A DNA stretch of 64,000 bases, taken from DASRFA01 sp035651755. GTDB lineage: Bacteria > Desulfobacterota > Binatia > UBA12015. The stretch is from the NCBI GenBank assembly GCA_035651755.1, contig DASRFA010000042.1:1-64000 (forward strand), in the 5' to 3' direction. Shown piece by piece: positions 34,784-44,300 of this stretch (position 1 is the stretch's first letter; each line of letters opens with the position of its first letter). The notes below the pieces were generated by a model that was not told where the DNA came from, did not search any database, and saw only the letters and a program-made list of their open reading frames with translations. The position numbers were made by a program, and so were the translations under genes.

Positions 34784-35995
34784 TCACCCGCGCCTCAGGA
34801 GGAACGCGCCGGTCGGGTCGGTGTTCCCGCCCGCGACGAACGCGATCTCGCAGCCTTCGACCTGCGACGTCGACGTGCCCCGGATCTGGCGGACCGCCTC
34901 CACCGTGTTGTTGAACCCGTGGATGAACGCCTCCGAGAGCTGGCCGCCGTTCGTGTTGCACACGAGGCGGCCGTCGGGCCACGCGAGGCCGCCCTTCTCG
35001 ACGAATGGCCCGCCCTCGCCGAGACCGCAGAAGCCGTATTGCTCGAGCGCGATGATCACGAGCGAGGTGAAGAAGTCGTAGAAGAACGCGACGTCGACTT
35101 CGCGTGGCGAGAGCCCGCTCGACTCCCAGAGCTGTCGCGCGACGCGCGCCGGCGAGTCCTCCTCGGGCGCGCGCGCGAAGAGGTTCGAGAGGCGGATGTG
35201 GTGCGACCCCGCGGCCATCGCGCCGGCGTGGACGATCGCGGGCGGCTGGCGGAGGTGGTGCGCGCGCTCGGTCGACGTCACGATCATCGCGACCGCGCCG
35301 TCGGTCTCGATGTTGCAGTCGAAGAGCCGGAGCGGGTCCGAGACCATGCGCGAGCCGTGGTGGTCGGCACGGGTCATCGGCGTCCGCATGACCGCGTTCG
35401 GGTTCCGGATCGCGTGGTCGCGGAAGGCGATCGCCACGTCGGCGTACTGGTCGTCGGTCGTCCCGTAGTCGATGCGATGGCGCATGCTGATCATCGCCAT
35501 CTCCTGGAATGCGCTCACGAGGCCCTGCGGCACGTGCCACTGGTTCAAACCCGGCAGCGACTCCGGCAGCTTCTCCCAGTAACGCCCGCCCTGGTTCATC
35601 CCCTTGCCGTAGCCCGAGTACTTGCCGCGCGCGCGCGAGCGGTAGACGAGCACGGTGCTCGCCATCCCGGCTGCGATCGCGGCCGCGGCGACGACGATCA
35701 CCGAAGCGGAGCCGCCGCCGCCCCAGCTCGTGCCGACGAACCACTTGAGGAGCGGGTTCCCGAGCGCCGCGAGGAGCATCTCCTCGTCGGTCTGCTCCAT
35801 GTCGTAGCGCACGAGGCCGTCGATCTCGCGCGGCGAGATGCCCGCGTCGTCGCAGGCGTTCCAGATCGCCTCGATTGCCATCTCGTACTCGGAGAGGCCG
35901 AGGCCCTTCGAGAACGCAGTCTGGCCGATCCCCGCGATCGCCGCCTTGTCGCGAATCGACGGCAGGTGCGCCGGGTATGCCGGAGCGTGATGCAT
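34784..35995 (-). CDS. Thiolase-fold protein without the catalytic cysteine (Ltp2-like retro-aldolase?)
   Basis: 403 aa SCP-x/lipid-transfer thiolase-fold protein. The usual nucleophile motif is replaced by FVGTSWGGGGSASV, which has no Cys, while the second site keeps the pattern CNTNGGQLSEAFIHGFNN. Other family blocks present are IAGIGQTAFSKGLG, SEYEMAIEAIWNACDDAG and DAVMRTPMT-like text. Loss of the Cys and the adjacent DUF35 partner match Ltp2-type aldolases that cleave CoA thioesters of branched or steroid side chains by retro-aldol chemistry rather than thiolysis. The function is inferred; a structural or degenerate thiolase is the alternative. Start ATG 35995. Confidence 0.85.
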   Translation of the reverse strand: MHHAPAYPAHLPSIRDKAAIAGIGQTAFSKGLGLSEYEMAIEAIWNACDDAGISPREIDGLVRYDMEQTDEEMLLAALGNPLLKWFVGTSWGGGGSASVIVVAAAAIAAGMASTVLVYRSRARGKYSGYGKGMNQGGRYWEKLPESLPGLNQWHVPQGLVSAFQEMAMISMRHRIDYGTTDDQYADVAIAFRDHAIRNPNAVMRTPMTRADHHGSRMVSDPLRLFDCNIETDGAVAMIVTSTERAHHLRQPPAIVHAGAMAAGSHHIRLSNLFARAPEEDSPARVARQLWESSGLSPREVDVAFFYDFFTSLVIIALEQYGFCGLGEGGPFVEKGGLAWPDGRLVCNTNGGQLSEAFIHGFNNTVEAVRQIRGTSTSQVEGCEIAFVAGGNTDPTGAFLLRRG

Positions 35996-36058
35996 GGATG
36001 CGTCACCCTTCGCAGAGTCCGCCGTCGCGGTCGAGCGCGCACGGCCCCGCGCGCCGGA

Positions 36059-37804
36059 TCATCTGCCGCCCGGGTGCACCCACGGCGCGCCCGGGTCGTA
36101 GTGGTAGCGCTCGTCCACGACCGGATCGATCGTGAAGCCGCTCGCGAGATCGCCGTCCCGGCGCAGACGAAGGGCGGGATTCGGGAACGGCGTGCAGGGA
36201 AGCGGCGCGTTCCAGCACGCCTCGACGCCGACCGGGACGTAGAGCGTCAGCCCGGTCTCGAGCCGCCGCGCCTCGAAACGCACTTGCTGGTTCTGCTCGA
36301 AGTCGGTCAACGGAAGCCAGAGCGGGTCGATCTCGGTGCGCGCCGCGAAAGCCGCGATCGTCAAGCATACCGCCGTCGCGACCGCGCGCACCGGGAGTCG
36401 GGCGGACAGGACGACGTCGCCGATCGCGAACAGGATCGCACAGGCGGCGAAGAGCCAGAACGTCGCCCCGGCGTAGCGCGGCACCGGGTTGTTGACGGCC
36501 GAGAAGACCAGCGACGCGAGCGGTGGCAGGACGATCGCGAGCGGCAGAGCGGAATCGCGCGCCGGGGCGAATGCGCGCCCCAGGCGCCGCGCGCCGCCGA
36601 TCGCGACTCCCACCGCACCGGCGACGATCGGGCCGAGCACCACCGGCGCGCCCCACCCGAGGCGCACGAGCTGCGCGAGGAACCAGCGCGGATCACGGTA
36701 CACGATCGATGGGCCGCCCGCGTAGACCGCCGTGCGGAACCATGTCTCGATGTCGTACCGGACGCGCCAGTCGAACGGCAGGGCGATCGCCATGCTGGGG
36801 AAGAGCGGCGAGCCGGTCATCACGATGCTTCGCGCCATCCACGTTCCCATCGCGAGGATCGCGAGCAGCGAGACCACGCCGAGCTCCCAGCCCACGGTCG
36901 CCGGCGACGGGCGCGCCCGCCGGAGCCAGAGTGCGACCGCGACGAGCAGCAGCCCGGCGCCGAGACCCGCGAAGGTCAGCTTCGACGTCAAGCCGGCGAG
37001 GACGAGCAGGGCGAGCTGTCGGAGGTGCTGTCCGCTGCGCGCGGGCTCCGAGGTCGCGAGCGCGACGAGCTCCGCGGTCGCGACCGCGCCGAGCGCGAAC
37101 GTCGCGACGTCGGGCGCCGGGCTCGTGACGAAGATCGACAGCGCGAGCGGCAGCAGCCCGGGCAGCATGAGGAGGAAGAAGAGATCCACCGCCCGCGCGC
37201 GGCCGCGCCCGCCGACGAGCCGCCATGCGGCGACCGCGGCCTGCATCAGGACGGCGAGGATCAGGAGGCCGTTCGCGATGGAGAACGATCGGCCGACGAA
37301 CGGCCCGACCTCGAGCGCGGCCACGTAGCCGAAGTACGACTGGTTGAACGCGAGGTGCGGGTGGAGGTTCCCGAGGCCGGGCACGAGGGCGTACTCGCGC
37401 AGCCACTTCACCGTGGGAACGTAATAGGCGCCGGTGTCGCCGTAGCGCGCGCCGCCGAGCGCGTGGTTCGACAGCCAGACCGCGAGGGCGGCGCAGGCGA
37501 TCCACGCCGGCGCGTCGCGCGGCATGCCGCGCAGCAGCCGGGCCCAGGGCGCGGCGCCGGCCGCAACGAGCCCGGCGATCCCGACGGCGGCCATCGCGGC
37601 CGATGCGCGCGCGTCGACCGGAAGGACGACGTGCCAGAGCTGGAGGACGAGCACGAGCGTCGCCCAGCCGATCCAGAAGGAGCCGAGGAGGTCGCGCTCG
37701 CGATCGGGCCCGCAGAGGAGCCGCCTCGCGAGCTGGCCGATGCCGACCAGCGCGACGCCGGCGACGACCCACGCGCCGAGCACGAGCAGCTGCGCGTGCG
37801 TCAC
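36059..37804 (-). CDS. Polytopic membrane protein, LIC_10190-like
   Basis: 581 aa with about a dozen hydrophobic helices and a soluble C-terminus. The segment YGDTGAYYVPTVKWLREYAL followed by VPGLGNLHPHLAFNQSYFGY resembles the LIC_10190 family of membrane proteins, which have a glycosyltransferase-C-like (GT-C) layout with an acidic residue in an early periplasmic loop (GDTG). It may act in surface polysaccharide or lipid glycan assembly. The start is GTG 37804, which has GAGAGGGAC upstream. Flanked by the thiolase-like gene (63 bp away) and the L,D-transpeptidase. Confidence 0.72.
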   Translation of the reverse strand: MTHAQLLVLGAWVVAGVALVGIGQLARRLLCGPDRERDLLGSFWIGWATLVLVLQLWHVVLPVDARASAAMAAVGIAGLVAAGAAPWARLLRGMPRDAPAWIACAALAVWLSNHALGGARYGDTGAYYVPTVKWLREYALVPGLGNLHPHLAFNQSYFGYVAALEVGPFVGRSFSIANGLLILAVLMQAAVAAWRLVGGRGRARAVDLFFLLMLPGLLPLALSIFVTSPAPDVATFALGAVATAELVALATSEPARSGQHLRQLALLVLAGLTSKLTFAGLGAGLLLVAVALWLRRARPSPATVGWELGVVSLLAILAMGTWMARSIVMTGSPLFPSMAIALPFDWRVRYDIETWFRTAVYAGGPSIVYRDPRWFLAQLVRLGWGAPVVLGPIVAGAVGVAIGGARRLGRAFAPARDSALPLAIVLPPLASLVFSAVNNPVPRYAGATFWLFAACAILFAIGDVVLSARLPVRAVATAVCLTIAAFAARTEIDPLWLPLTDFEQNQQVRFEARRLETGLTLYVPVGVEACWNAPLPCTPFPNPALRLRRDGDLASGFTIDPVVDERYHYDPGAPWVHPGGR

Positions 37805-37853
37805 GACCGTCCCTCTCGGGGCGAGGTGACGTCCGGATGGTCGCGCAGAGGGC

Positions 37854-38576
37854 TCATGGCGGCGCGGGTGGTAGCGCGCTGAGCGTCGTACGCAGCCAGG
37901 AGTAGAGCTCTGTCACCCACGGTGGCGACGGTCGATCGTCGGCGGGCAGCGCCGAGCGGCGAAAATCGACCGGGCTCACCACGACCCAGGCCTGCTCCCA
38001 GCCCGCATCGGCCGCGAGGACGAACAGATCCTCGGCCGCCTCGTCGCCGATCGCGATGCAACCGACCGAGCCCGAGCCGCCGTGGATCATGATGTCGCCG
38101 CCGAGGATCTGGCTCTCTCGTCCATCCTGTTCCGCATGGATGCGATCGAAGTCGTTGGGGTAGCTCAGGGCCAGCGAGAGATGAGCAACGCTGTTCGGGT
38201 TCAGGTACACGATCTGGTAGACGCCCTCCGGGACCTGAAGGTCGCCTTCGAGCAGCTTCGGCCCGAGCCCACCGCTCATCCCGCGGACCTCGAAGGAGCG
38301 CACGAAGGCGAGATCCTGTGCGGGGCCGGCGGCGTAGAGCTGTAGCTCGCGCTCCTCCTTGAGGCCGAGCAGAAGGAATCGCGCCGGGGGATACGGCACG
38401 CCAGCTGCGGCGAAGAACGGGAGGAGTCGCGCCCTGGCCGACGGGCCGTACTGGGCGACGCGATCCTCGATCGTCGCTTCGCGGCGTGGCGACGGGCGAT
38501 GAGCCGGCTGACATCCAGCCGCGGCTGCCACCAGAGCGAGCGCGAGGAAGATGGCGTGTCTCACTTCGAGCTTCAC
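37854..38576 (-). CDS. YafK-like L,D-transpeptidase lipoprotein
   Basis: 240 aa. The lipobox is ALVAAAAGC. A YkuD-type catalytic motif is present as IMIHGGSGSVGCIAIGD (His...Ser-x-Gly-Cys), and GVYQIVYLNPNSVAHLSLAL and YPNDFDRIHA match the YafK subgroup, in which one member cleaves or forms links between Braun-type lipoprotein and peptidoglycan. It is expected at the outer face of the cell wall. GTG 38576 is used; GTG 38564 (with GGAG 11 nt upstream) is an equally fair start. The gene ends 49 bp before the next on the same strand. Confidence 0.88.
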   Translation of the reverse strand: MKLEVRHAIFLALALVAAAAGCQPAHRPSPRREATIEDRVAQYGPSARARLLPFFAAAGVPYPPARFLLLGLKEERELQLYAAGPAQDLAFVRSFEVRGMSGGLGPKLLEGDLQVPEGVYQIVYLNPNSVAHLSLALSYPNDFDRIHAEQDGRESQILGGDIMIHGGSGSVGCIAIGDEAAEDLFVLAADAGWEQAWVVVSPVDFRRSALPADDRPSPPWVTELYSWLRTTLSALPPAPP

Positions 38577-38662
38577 TCCATTCGCCGAACGCTCGAGACG
38601 AGCAATACCAGCTCGCGCAGCTGCCGGATCGCCCGGCCTTTGCGAACGCCGGCGTCGAGCCG

Positions 38663-39724
38663 CTACACCAGATGCGACGCGCCGCCGAGCCGCAGCGCCT
38701 TCGTGAGCAGCGACGACCGACCGATCGTGGCGATCGCGTCGGCGTCGAAGACGCGGCGCTCGCCGTGCACCTCGTCGACGGCCATTGCGCGCTCGAGCGC
38801 CTTCGGCGCGAGCAGCGCTTCCTGCACCCGAACCGCGAACGTTCGATGAAGGATCGCGTGCCGGAATTCGCCGGCGTCGCGGAGGCGCGCGGGAAGTGTG
38901 GCGTTTCCGTCGGCGAGCGGCGGCAGCCAGAGGTGCCGGAGGTGCTGGAAGACACCGCGCTCCAGGACGACCCGGCCCCGCCGATCGCGCAGCACCACCA
39001 GGCGCAGGGAGTGGCGCTCCTGCGCGCGTCGCGCCCGCGGCGGCGGATGCAGCGCGATCGCGCCATCGCCGCGCGCGCGGCAATGCGCCGCGATCGGGCA
39101 AACCTCGCAGCGCGGAGCGCGCGGCGCGCAAACCGTCTGGCCGAGCTCCATGAGCGCCTGGTTCCAATCGCCCGGCCGGACGCGATCGAGGAGTCGCTGC
39201 GCCAGGCTCGCGTGCGGCTCGCCGCGCGCATCCGGCAACCCGAAGCGCGCGAGGCGCGACAGCACGCGCACGACGTTTCCGTCCACGGCGGGGAGCGGCG
39301 CCTCATGGGCGATCGATAGGACGGCCGCAGCCGTGTACGGCCCGACGCCCGGGAGCCGGCGCGCGGCGTCGTGGTCGCGCGGGAACGTCGTCCCGCCCGC
39401 GCTCGCGATCGACCGCGCGGCGCGGTGCAGCGAGCGCGCGCGGGAGTAGTAGCCGAGGCCGGACCACTGCGAGAGCACGTCGTCCTCGGAGGCGCGCGCG
39501 AGCGAGCCGACGTCCGGAAACGCCGCGAGGAAGCGCTCGTACGCGTCGAGGACGACCTCGATCCGCGTCTGCTGGAGCATCACCTCGGACACCCAGACGC
39601 GATACGGGTCGCGATCGCGCCTCCATGGGAGATCGCGCCGGTGCGCGTCGAACCAGCGCAGGAGCGCGTGGCGGATCGCAGGAGCGCGGCGTGCCGCGGC
39701 GCTCAGCGCGGCGGCGCTCACCAC
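38663..39724 (-). CDS. mutY: A/G-specific adenine DNA glycosylase
   Basis: 353 aa, full length. Base-excision repair of A opposite 8-oxoG. Catalytic region VSEVMLQQTRIEVVLDAY (Glu in SEVMLQQT), helix-hairpin-helix LPGVGPYTAAAVLSIAHEAP, the catalytic Asp in AVDGNVVRVLSRL, and the iron-sulfur cluster motif CAPRAPRCEVCPIAAHC (C-x6-C-x2-C-x5-C). The C-terminal third is the NUDIX-like 8-oxoG-sensing domain. GTG 39724 and GTG 39721 are adjacent and no clear Shine-Dalgarno favours one. The start region contains a tandem duplication of GTGGTGAGCGCCG, the upstream copy overlapping the stop of the SDR. Confidence 0.93.
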   Translation of the reverse strand: MVSAAALSAAARRAPAIRHALLRWFDAHRRDLPWRRDRDPYRVWVSEVMLQQTRIEVVLDAYERFLAAFPDVGSLARASEDDVLSQWSGLGYYSRARSLHRAARSIASAGGTTFPRDHDAARRLPGVGPYTAAAVLSIAHEAPLPAVDGNVVRVLSRLARFGLPDARGEPHASLAQRLLDRVRPGDWNQALMELGQTVCAPRAPRCEVCPIAAHCRARGDGAIALHPPPRARRAQERHSLRLVVLRDRRGRVVLERGVFQHLRHLWLPPLADGNATLPARLRDAGEFRHAILHRTFAVRVQEALLAPKALERAMAVDEVHGERRVFDADAIATIGRSSLLTKALRLGGASHLV

Positions 39725-39732
39725 GCCGGCGC

Positions 39733-40512
39733 TCACCACGCCGTCCAGCCGCCATCGACGAAGACCGTGCTGCCGGTCACGTAGCTCGATGCCGGCGACG
39801 TCAAGAACAGGAGCGCCGTCCGGAGCTCCTGCGGCTCGCCGAGCCGGCCGAGCGGCGTGAGGCGCTCCGCCTTCTCGCGCTGCTCGGCCTCCGAGAAGCC
39901 GAGCTCCGTCATCTCCGTCACGAACCACGCCGGCGCGATCGCGTTCACCGCGATCCGGTGCGGCGCCCATTCGATCGCGAGCTGCCGCGTCACGTTCATG
40001 AGCGCGGCCTTCGACGCGGCGTACCCGATCGAGTTGTAGAGCGGGTTCGCGCAGATCGACATGACGGACGTCACGTTGACGATCCGTCCCGGCTTGCCGG
40101 CGGCGATCAGCCGCCGGCCGACCTCCTGGCAGAGACGGAAGGGCGCGGTCAGGTTCACCTGGAGCGCGCGATTCCACTTCTCGCGCGAGTGCTTCTCGGC
40201 GCGGCTGAGGGGCGCGATGCCGGCGTTGTTCACGAGAATCGACACCGGACCGAGCGCGCGCTCCGCCTCCGCGACGGCGCGGGCGCACTCGTCGTCGTCG
40301 GCGAGGTCTGCCGCGATCGCGGCCGCTCGCACGCCCGAGCTCTGGAGCTCGTGGGCAAGCGTCTGGAGGCGGTCGCGCCGCCGCGCGACGAGCGCGACGT
40401 CCGCTCCCGCGAGCGCGAGCGTGCGCGCGAGCTCGACGCCGAGTCCGGCCGACGCGCCGGTCACGAGCGCGACCCGGCCGCGCAGCGAGAACAGCTCTTC
40501 GAGCGCCGACAT
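39733..40512 (-). CDS. SDR-family oxidoreductase
   Basis: 259 aa. Classical short-chain dehydrogenase: cofactor loop VTGASAGLGVELART, ILVNNAGIAPLS, catalytic Ser (VNVTSVMSICAN), and the YAASK active-site motif (IGYAASKAALMNVTRQL). Ends PASSYVTGSTVFVDGGWTAW, the normal SDR tail. NAD(P)-dependent; substrate unknown. It lies between pgeF and mutY on the same strand, with no metabolic link evident. Confidence 0.92.
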   Translation of the reverse strand: MSALEELFSLRGRVALVTGASAGLGVELARTLALAGADVALVARRRDRLQTLAHELQSSGVRAAAIAADLADDDECARAVAEAERALGPVSILVNNAGIAPLSRAEKHSREKWNRALQVNLTAPFRLCQEVGRRLIAAGKPGRIVNVTSVMSICANPLYNSIGYAASKAALMNVTRQLAIEWAPHRIAVNAIAPAWFVTEMTELGFSEAEQREKAERLTPLGRLGEPQELRTALLFLTSPASSYVTGSTVFVDGGWTAW

Positions 40513-40545
40513 CGCGCCCGAGCGTCGCGCGCGTCGCGCGTCCGG

Positions 40546-41226
40546 TCAAGGCGCGGGCTGGAGGGCGATCCAGCTGAGCTGCCTGCCCGCCGTCGCGCCG
40601 TCGCGGCGATACGAGGCGAAGCCCGCGTCGCCGCAGAACGTGCACGGCCCGACGAACTCGATCGCTGCGTCCGGAACCCCGGCCGCGAGAAGCAGACGCC
40701 GGTTCACCGCGCGGAGATCGAGCGTGCCGCGCGGGACGTCGTCGCGCGGTCGGCCGTCGCGCCACGCGCTCCACATCTCGTCGCCGAAGCGATCGGCGAA
40801 CCGCGCGGCGATCTCGCGCTCGATCTCGAAGCAGCAGCCGTCGATCGAGGGGCCGAGCGCGACGCGAAGCTCCGTTGCCGGGACGCCGCGGCGCGAGCGA
40901 AGCTCGTCCACCACCGTCGGAACGATGCCGGCGAGCGTACCGCGCCAGCCCGCATGCACGGCCGCGACGACGCGCGCGCCCGGCGCCGCGATCAGGACGG
41001 GCACGCAATCCGCCGTCGCGACAGCGACGGCGAGCCCGGGCCGGTCGGTGAGCAGCGCGTCGGCGTCACCCGCCGGCGAAGGCGTCGCGTCGTTCGGCCA
41101 GACCAGCGCCGCGCCGTGCACCTGTCGCGCGCGGACGACGCGGTACTCGTCCGGGACGGGCTCGTCCCTCGTTCCGAACCCGTGCTCCACGCCGCCGACG
41201 CGAAGCCCGATCGCCCGGAGCGGCAT
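40546..41226 (-). CDS. pgeF: Multicopper-oxidase-fold purine nucleoside phosphorylase (YfiH/PgeF family)
   Basis: 226 aa. Family motifs: RARQVHGAALVW, VATADCVPVLIAAPGARVVAAVHAGWRG, LGPSIDGCCFEI and FCGDAGFASYRRDG, giving the His/Cys zinc or copper site. Homologues act on adenosine/inosine or edit peptidoglycan precursors (PgeF/YfiH). The start is ATG 41226; a TTG further upstream (41292) would extend it into an Arg-rich stretch without conservation. Divergent from the uvrA-like gene. Confidence 0.88.
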   Translation of the reverse strand: MPLRAIGLRVGGVEHGFGTRDEPVPDEYRVVRARQVHGAALVWPNDATPSPAGDADALLTDRPGLAVAVATADCVPVLIAAPGARVVAAVHAGWRGTLAGIVPTVVDELRSRRGVPATELRVALGPSIDGCCFEIEREIAARFADRFGDEMWSAWRDGRPRDDVPRGTLDLRAVNRRLLLAAGVPDAAIEFVGPCTFCGDAGFASYRRDGATAGRQLSWIALQPAP

Positions 41227-41307
41227 GTCCACGCGACGCGCGATAGCATGCGGCGAGCCTCGCGTGGAGCCAGCCGGATTTGCGGCGGGCAAGCGCCGCC
41301 TCTAGTC

Positions 41308-41323
41308 TTCGGAATCCCCCGAA
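41308..41323 (+). promoter_or_regulatory. Dyad between pgeF and the uvrA-like gene
   Basis: TTCGG-AATCCC-CCGAA is a 5-bp inverted repeat 13 nt before the CTG start of the uvrA-like gene. A damage-inducible operator would be in the right place, but the sequence is not a recognised LexA box. Confidence 0.35.
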
Positions 41324-41326
41324 CGC

Positions 41327-41331
41327 AGGAG
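41327..41331 (+). promoter_or_regulatory. Ribosome binding site for the probable CTG start of the uvrA-like gene
   Basis: AGGAG lies five nt before CTG 41337 and no ATG/GTG/TTG lies between it and the conserved PPIRIAGARTHNLRD. It is the reason for the short start. Confidence 0.55.
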
Positions 41332-41336
41332 TTTCA

Positions 41337-44300
41337 CTGAAGCCGCCGATTCGCATCGCGGGCGCGCGCACGCACAACCTGCGCGACGTCACCTGCGACG
41401 TCCCGCAGCAGGCGCTCACCGTCGTGACCGGAGTGTCGGGCTCCGGGAAGTCGAGCCTCGTCTTCGACACACTGTACGCGGAAGGGCAGCGGCGCTTCGT
41501 CCAGTCGATGTCGACGTACACGCGGCTCTTCCTCGAGCGCATGGAGCGGCCGGACGTCGACTTCGTGAGCAACATCCCGCCGGCGATCGCGCTCGCGCAG
41601 AAGAACGCGATCAGGAACGCGCGCTCGACGGTCGGGACGATCACCGAGATCAACGACTACCTGCGCCTCCTCTACACGCACGTCGGCGAGACGTCGTGCC
41701 TCGCGTGCGGCGGCCGGGTGCTGCGCGACGATCCCGAGACCGGCATCGCGGAGCTCCGATTGCTCGCCGAGGGCGCGCCCGTCCTCGTGCTGGCGCCGCT
41801 CGCGCTGCGCGGCCTTCCGATCGAGGACGTCGTCGCGGGGCTCCTCAAGCACGGGCACCGCCGCGCCTGCGTCGCCGGCGAGGTCGTGCGGCTCGACGAG
41901 CTCGAGCCGGGGGCCCTCGCGTCCGCCGTCGAGGACGATTGCCTTCTCGTCGTGATCGACCGCCTCGTCGTCGGGAAGACCGCGCGCGCCCGCATGCGGG
42001 AGGCGCTCGAGCGCGCGTTCGGTCTCGGCGAGGGACGCGCGCGCCTCCTTCTCCACGAGGCGGGCGACCGTCCGGCGACGCGCACGATCCGCCTCGATCG
42101 TCGGTTCACGTGCCGGGACTGCGGGCGCGAGGCGCTGGAGCCGTCGCCGAACCTCTTCTCCTTCAACAGCCCGCTCGGCGCCTGTCCGGAATGCGAGGGC
42201 TTCGGCCGTGTCACCGGCGTCGACCAGGAGAAGGTCATCCCCGATCCGCGGAAGAGCCTCGCGGACGGCGCGATCGTGCCGTGGCAGACGCCGTCGAACC
42301 TCGAGATGCAGGAGTGGATGATGCGCGTGGCCGCGCGCCACGACGTGCGAACCCACGTCGCGTACGCGCGCCTCACGGCCGCAGAGAAGCAGTTCGTGCT
42401 CGAGGGCGAGCCGCGCGACGCGAGCGTCAAGCGAAGGCGGCGCGAGTGGCGCTTCCCCGGCGTCCTCGGCTTCTTCAAGTGGCTCGAGCGGAAGCGCTAC
42501 AAGACGCACGTCCGCATCCTCCTCGCGCGCTACCGCGGCTACACGCCCTGCGCGGCGTGCGGCGGCCAGCGCCTGCGGCCCGACGCGCTCGCGGTCCGGA
42601 TCGCGGGCAAGACGATCGCGGAGATCACGGCGCTCCCCGTGTCCGAGCTCGCGCGCTGGACGAGCGAGCTCCGCCTCGACGACAGCCGCCAGGCGCGCGC
42701 CGCGCGCCTCCTCGCCGACGTGCGGAGCCGGCTCGCCTACCTGATCGACGTCGGGCTCGACTACCTGACGCTCGCGCGCCAGGCGCGCACGCTCTCGGGC
42801 GGCGAGGCGCAGCGCATCCACCTCGCGAGCGCGCTCGGGAGCGCGCTCACCGACACGCTCTACTGCCTCGACGAGCCGACCGTCGGCCTCCACGCGCGCG
42901 ATTCCCAGCGTCTCCTGAACGTCCTCCACAAGCTCACGGCCGCCGGCAACACGGTCGTGCTCGTGGAGCACGACCCGGTCGTCATCGAGGGCGCGGACCA
43001 CGTGATCGACCTCGGACCGGGAGGCGGGGCGCGCGGCGGACGCGTGCTCTACGCCGGCGCGCCGGCGGGATTGCCGCCCGAGCTGTCGGAGACCGGAGCG
43101 CGTCTGCGGGCGCGGACGCTCGACGGCGCCTCGCTCGCGGCCGACGGCGCATCGACCGGCGCGGTGTACCGAGCGGCGGGCGCCCGCGGCTCGCACGCCC
43201 TGCGCGGCGGCGCAGCGCGCGGGTTTACGATCCACGGCGCGCGCGAGAACAACCTGAAGAACGTCACGGTCACGATCCCGTACGGCCAGCTCACCTGCGT
43301 GACGGGCGTGTCGGGATCGGGGAAGTCGACGCTCGTCGAGCAGGTGCTCTACTGCAACTGGCGGCGCGAGCAGGGCGAGGGCGCGGACGCCGGAGTCGTC
43401 GATCGCATCACGGGGCTCGGCGCGTTCGACGACGTCGTGCTCATGACGCAGGCACCGGTCGGACGCTCGGCACGCTCGAACGCAGTCACCTACCTGAAGG
43501 CGTACGACGAGATCCGGAAGCTCCTCGCCGCGACGCCGGCGGCGCGCCTCGCCCGGATCGGGCCGCGCCACTTCTCGTTCAACACGGCGGGCGGGCGCTG
43601 CGAGACCTGCAGCGGCATGGGCACGGTCACGATCGAGATGCACTTCATGGCGGACCTCACGGTCGCGTGCGACGCGTGCGGCGGCGCGCGCTTCAAGCCG
43701 AACGTGCTCGCGGTCCGCTACCGTGGCCGGAACGTGAACGAGATCCTCTCGCTCACGATCGACGAGGCGGTCGACTTCTTCGGCGACGCGCCCCGCATCC
43801 GCGCGCGCCTCGCGGCTCTACGTGCCGTCGGGCTCGGCTACTTGACGCTCGGCCAGCCGACGTCGACGCTCTCCGGCGGCGAGGCGCAGCGCCTGAAGCT
43901 CGCGAGCTTCGTCGACGCGGCGGACTCGGGCGAGCGCAGGCTCCTCGTCTTCGACGAGCCCACGACCGGCCTCCACCTGTCCGACGTGGCGCGCCTGATC
44001 GACGTCCTGCGCGGCCTCGTCGAGCGCGGACAGACGGTGCTGGTCGTCGAGCACAACCTCGACTTCATCGCGGCGGCGGACCACGTCGTCGACCTCGGGC
44101 CCGAGGGAGGCGAGCGCGGCGGCGAGGTCGTCGCGGAGGGGTCGCCGCTCGAGCTCGCGCGGCGCGGCGGCACGCCGACGGCGGACGCGCTGCGCGGTCT
44201 GCTGTCCGGCGACGGCTCGCCGCCCGTGCGCGAGGTGTCGTCGGAGCTGCGCGATGGCCCGCACGCGGCGCGCGCGCGGCGCGACGCGCGCGGGGCGCGC

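Noticed and set aside
34691..37882. A 1063-residue open frame on the + strand
   Set aside because: Arg/Asp/His-rich low-complexity sequence without domains, running antisense to the DUF35, thiolase-like and membrane protein genes.
41280..41336. TTG at 41280 as the uvrA-like start
   Set aside because: No Shine-Dalgarno; the residues between it and CTG 41337 are not UvrA-like. Kept only as an alternative.
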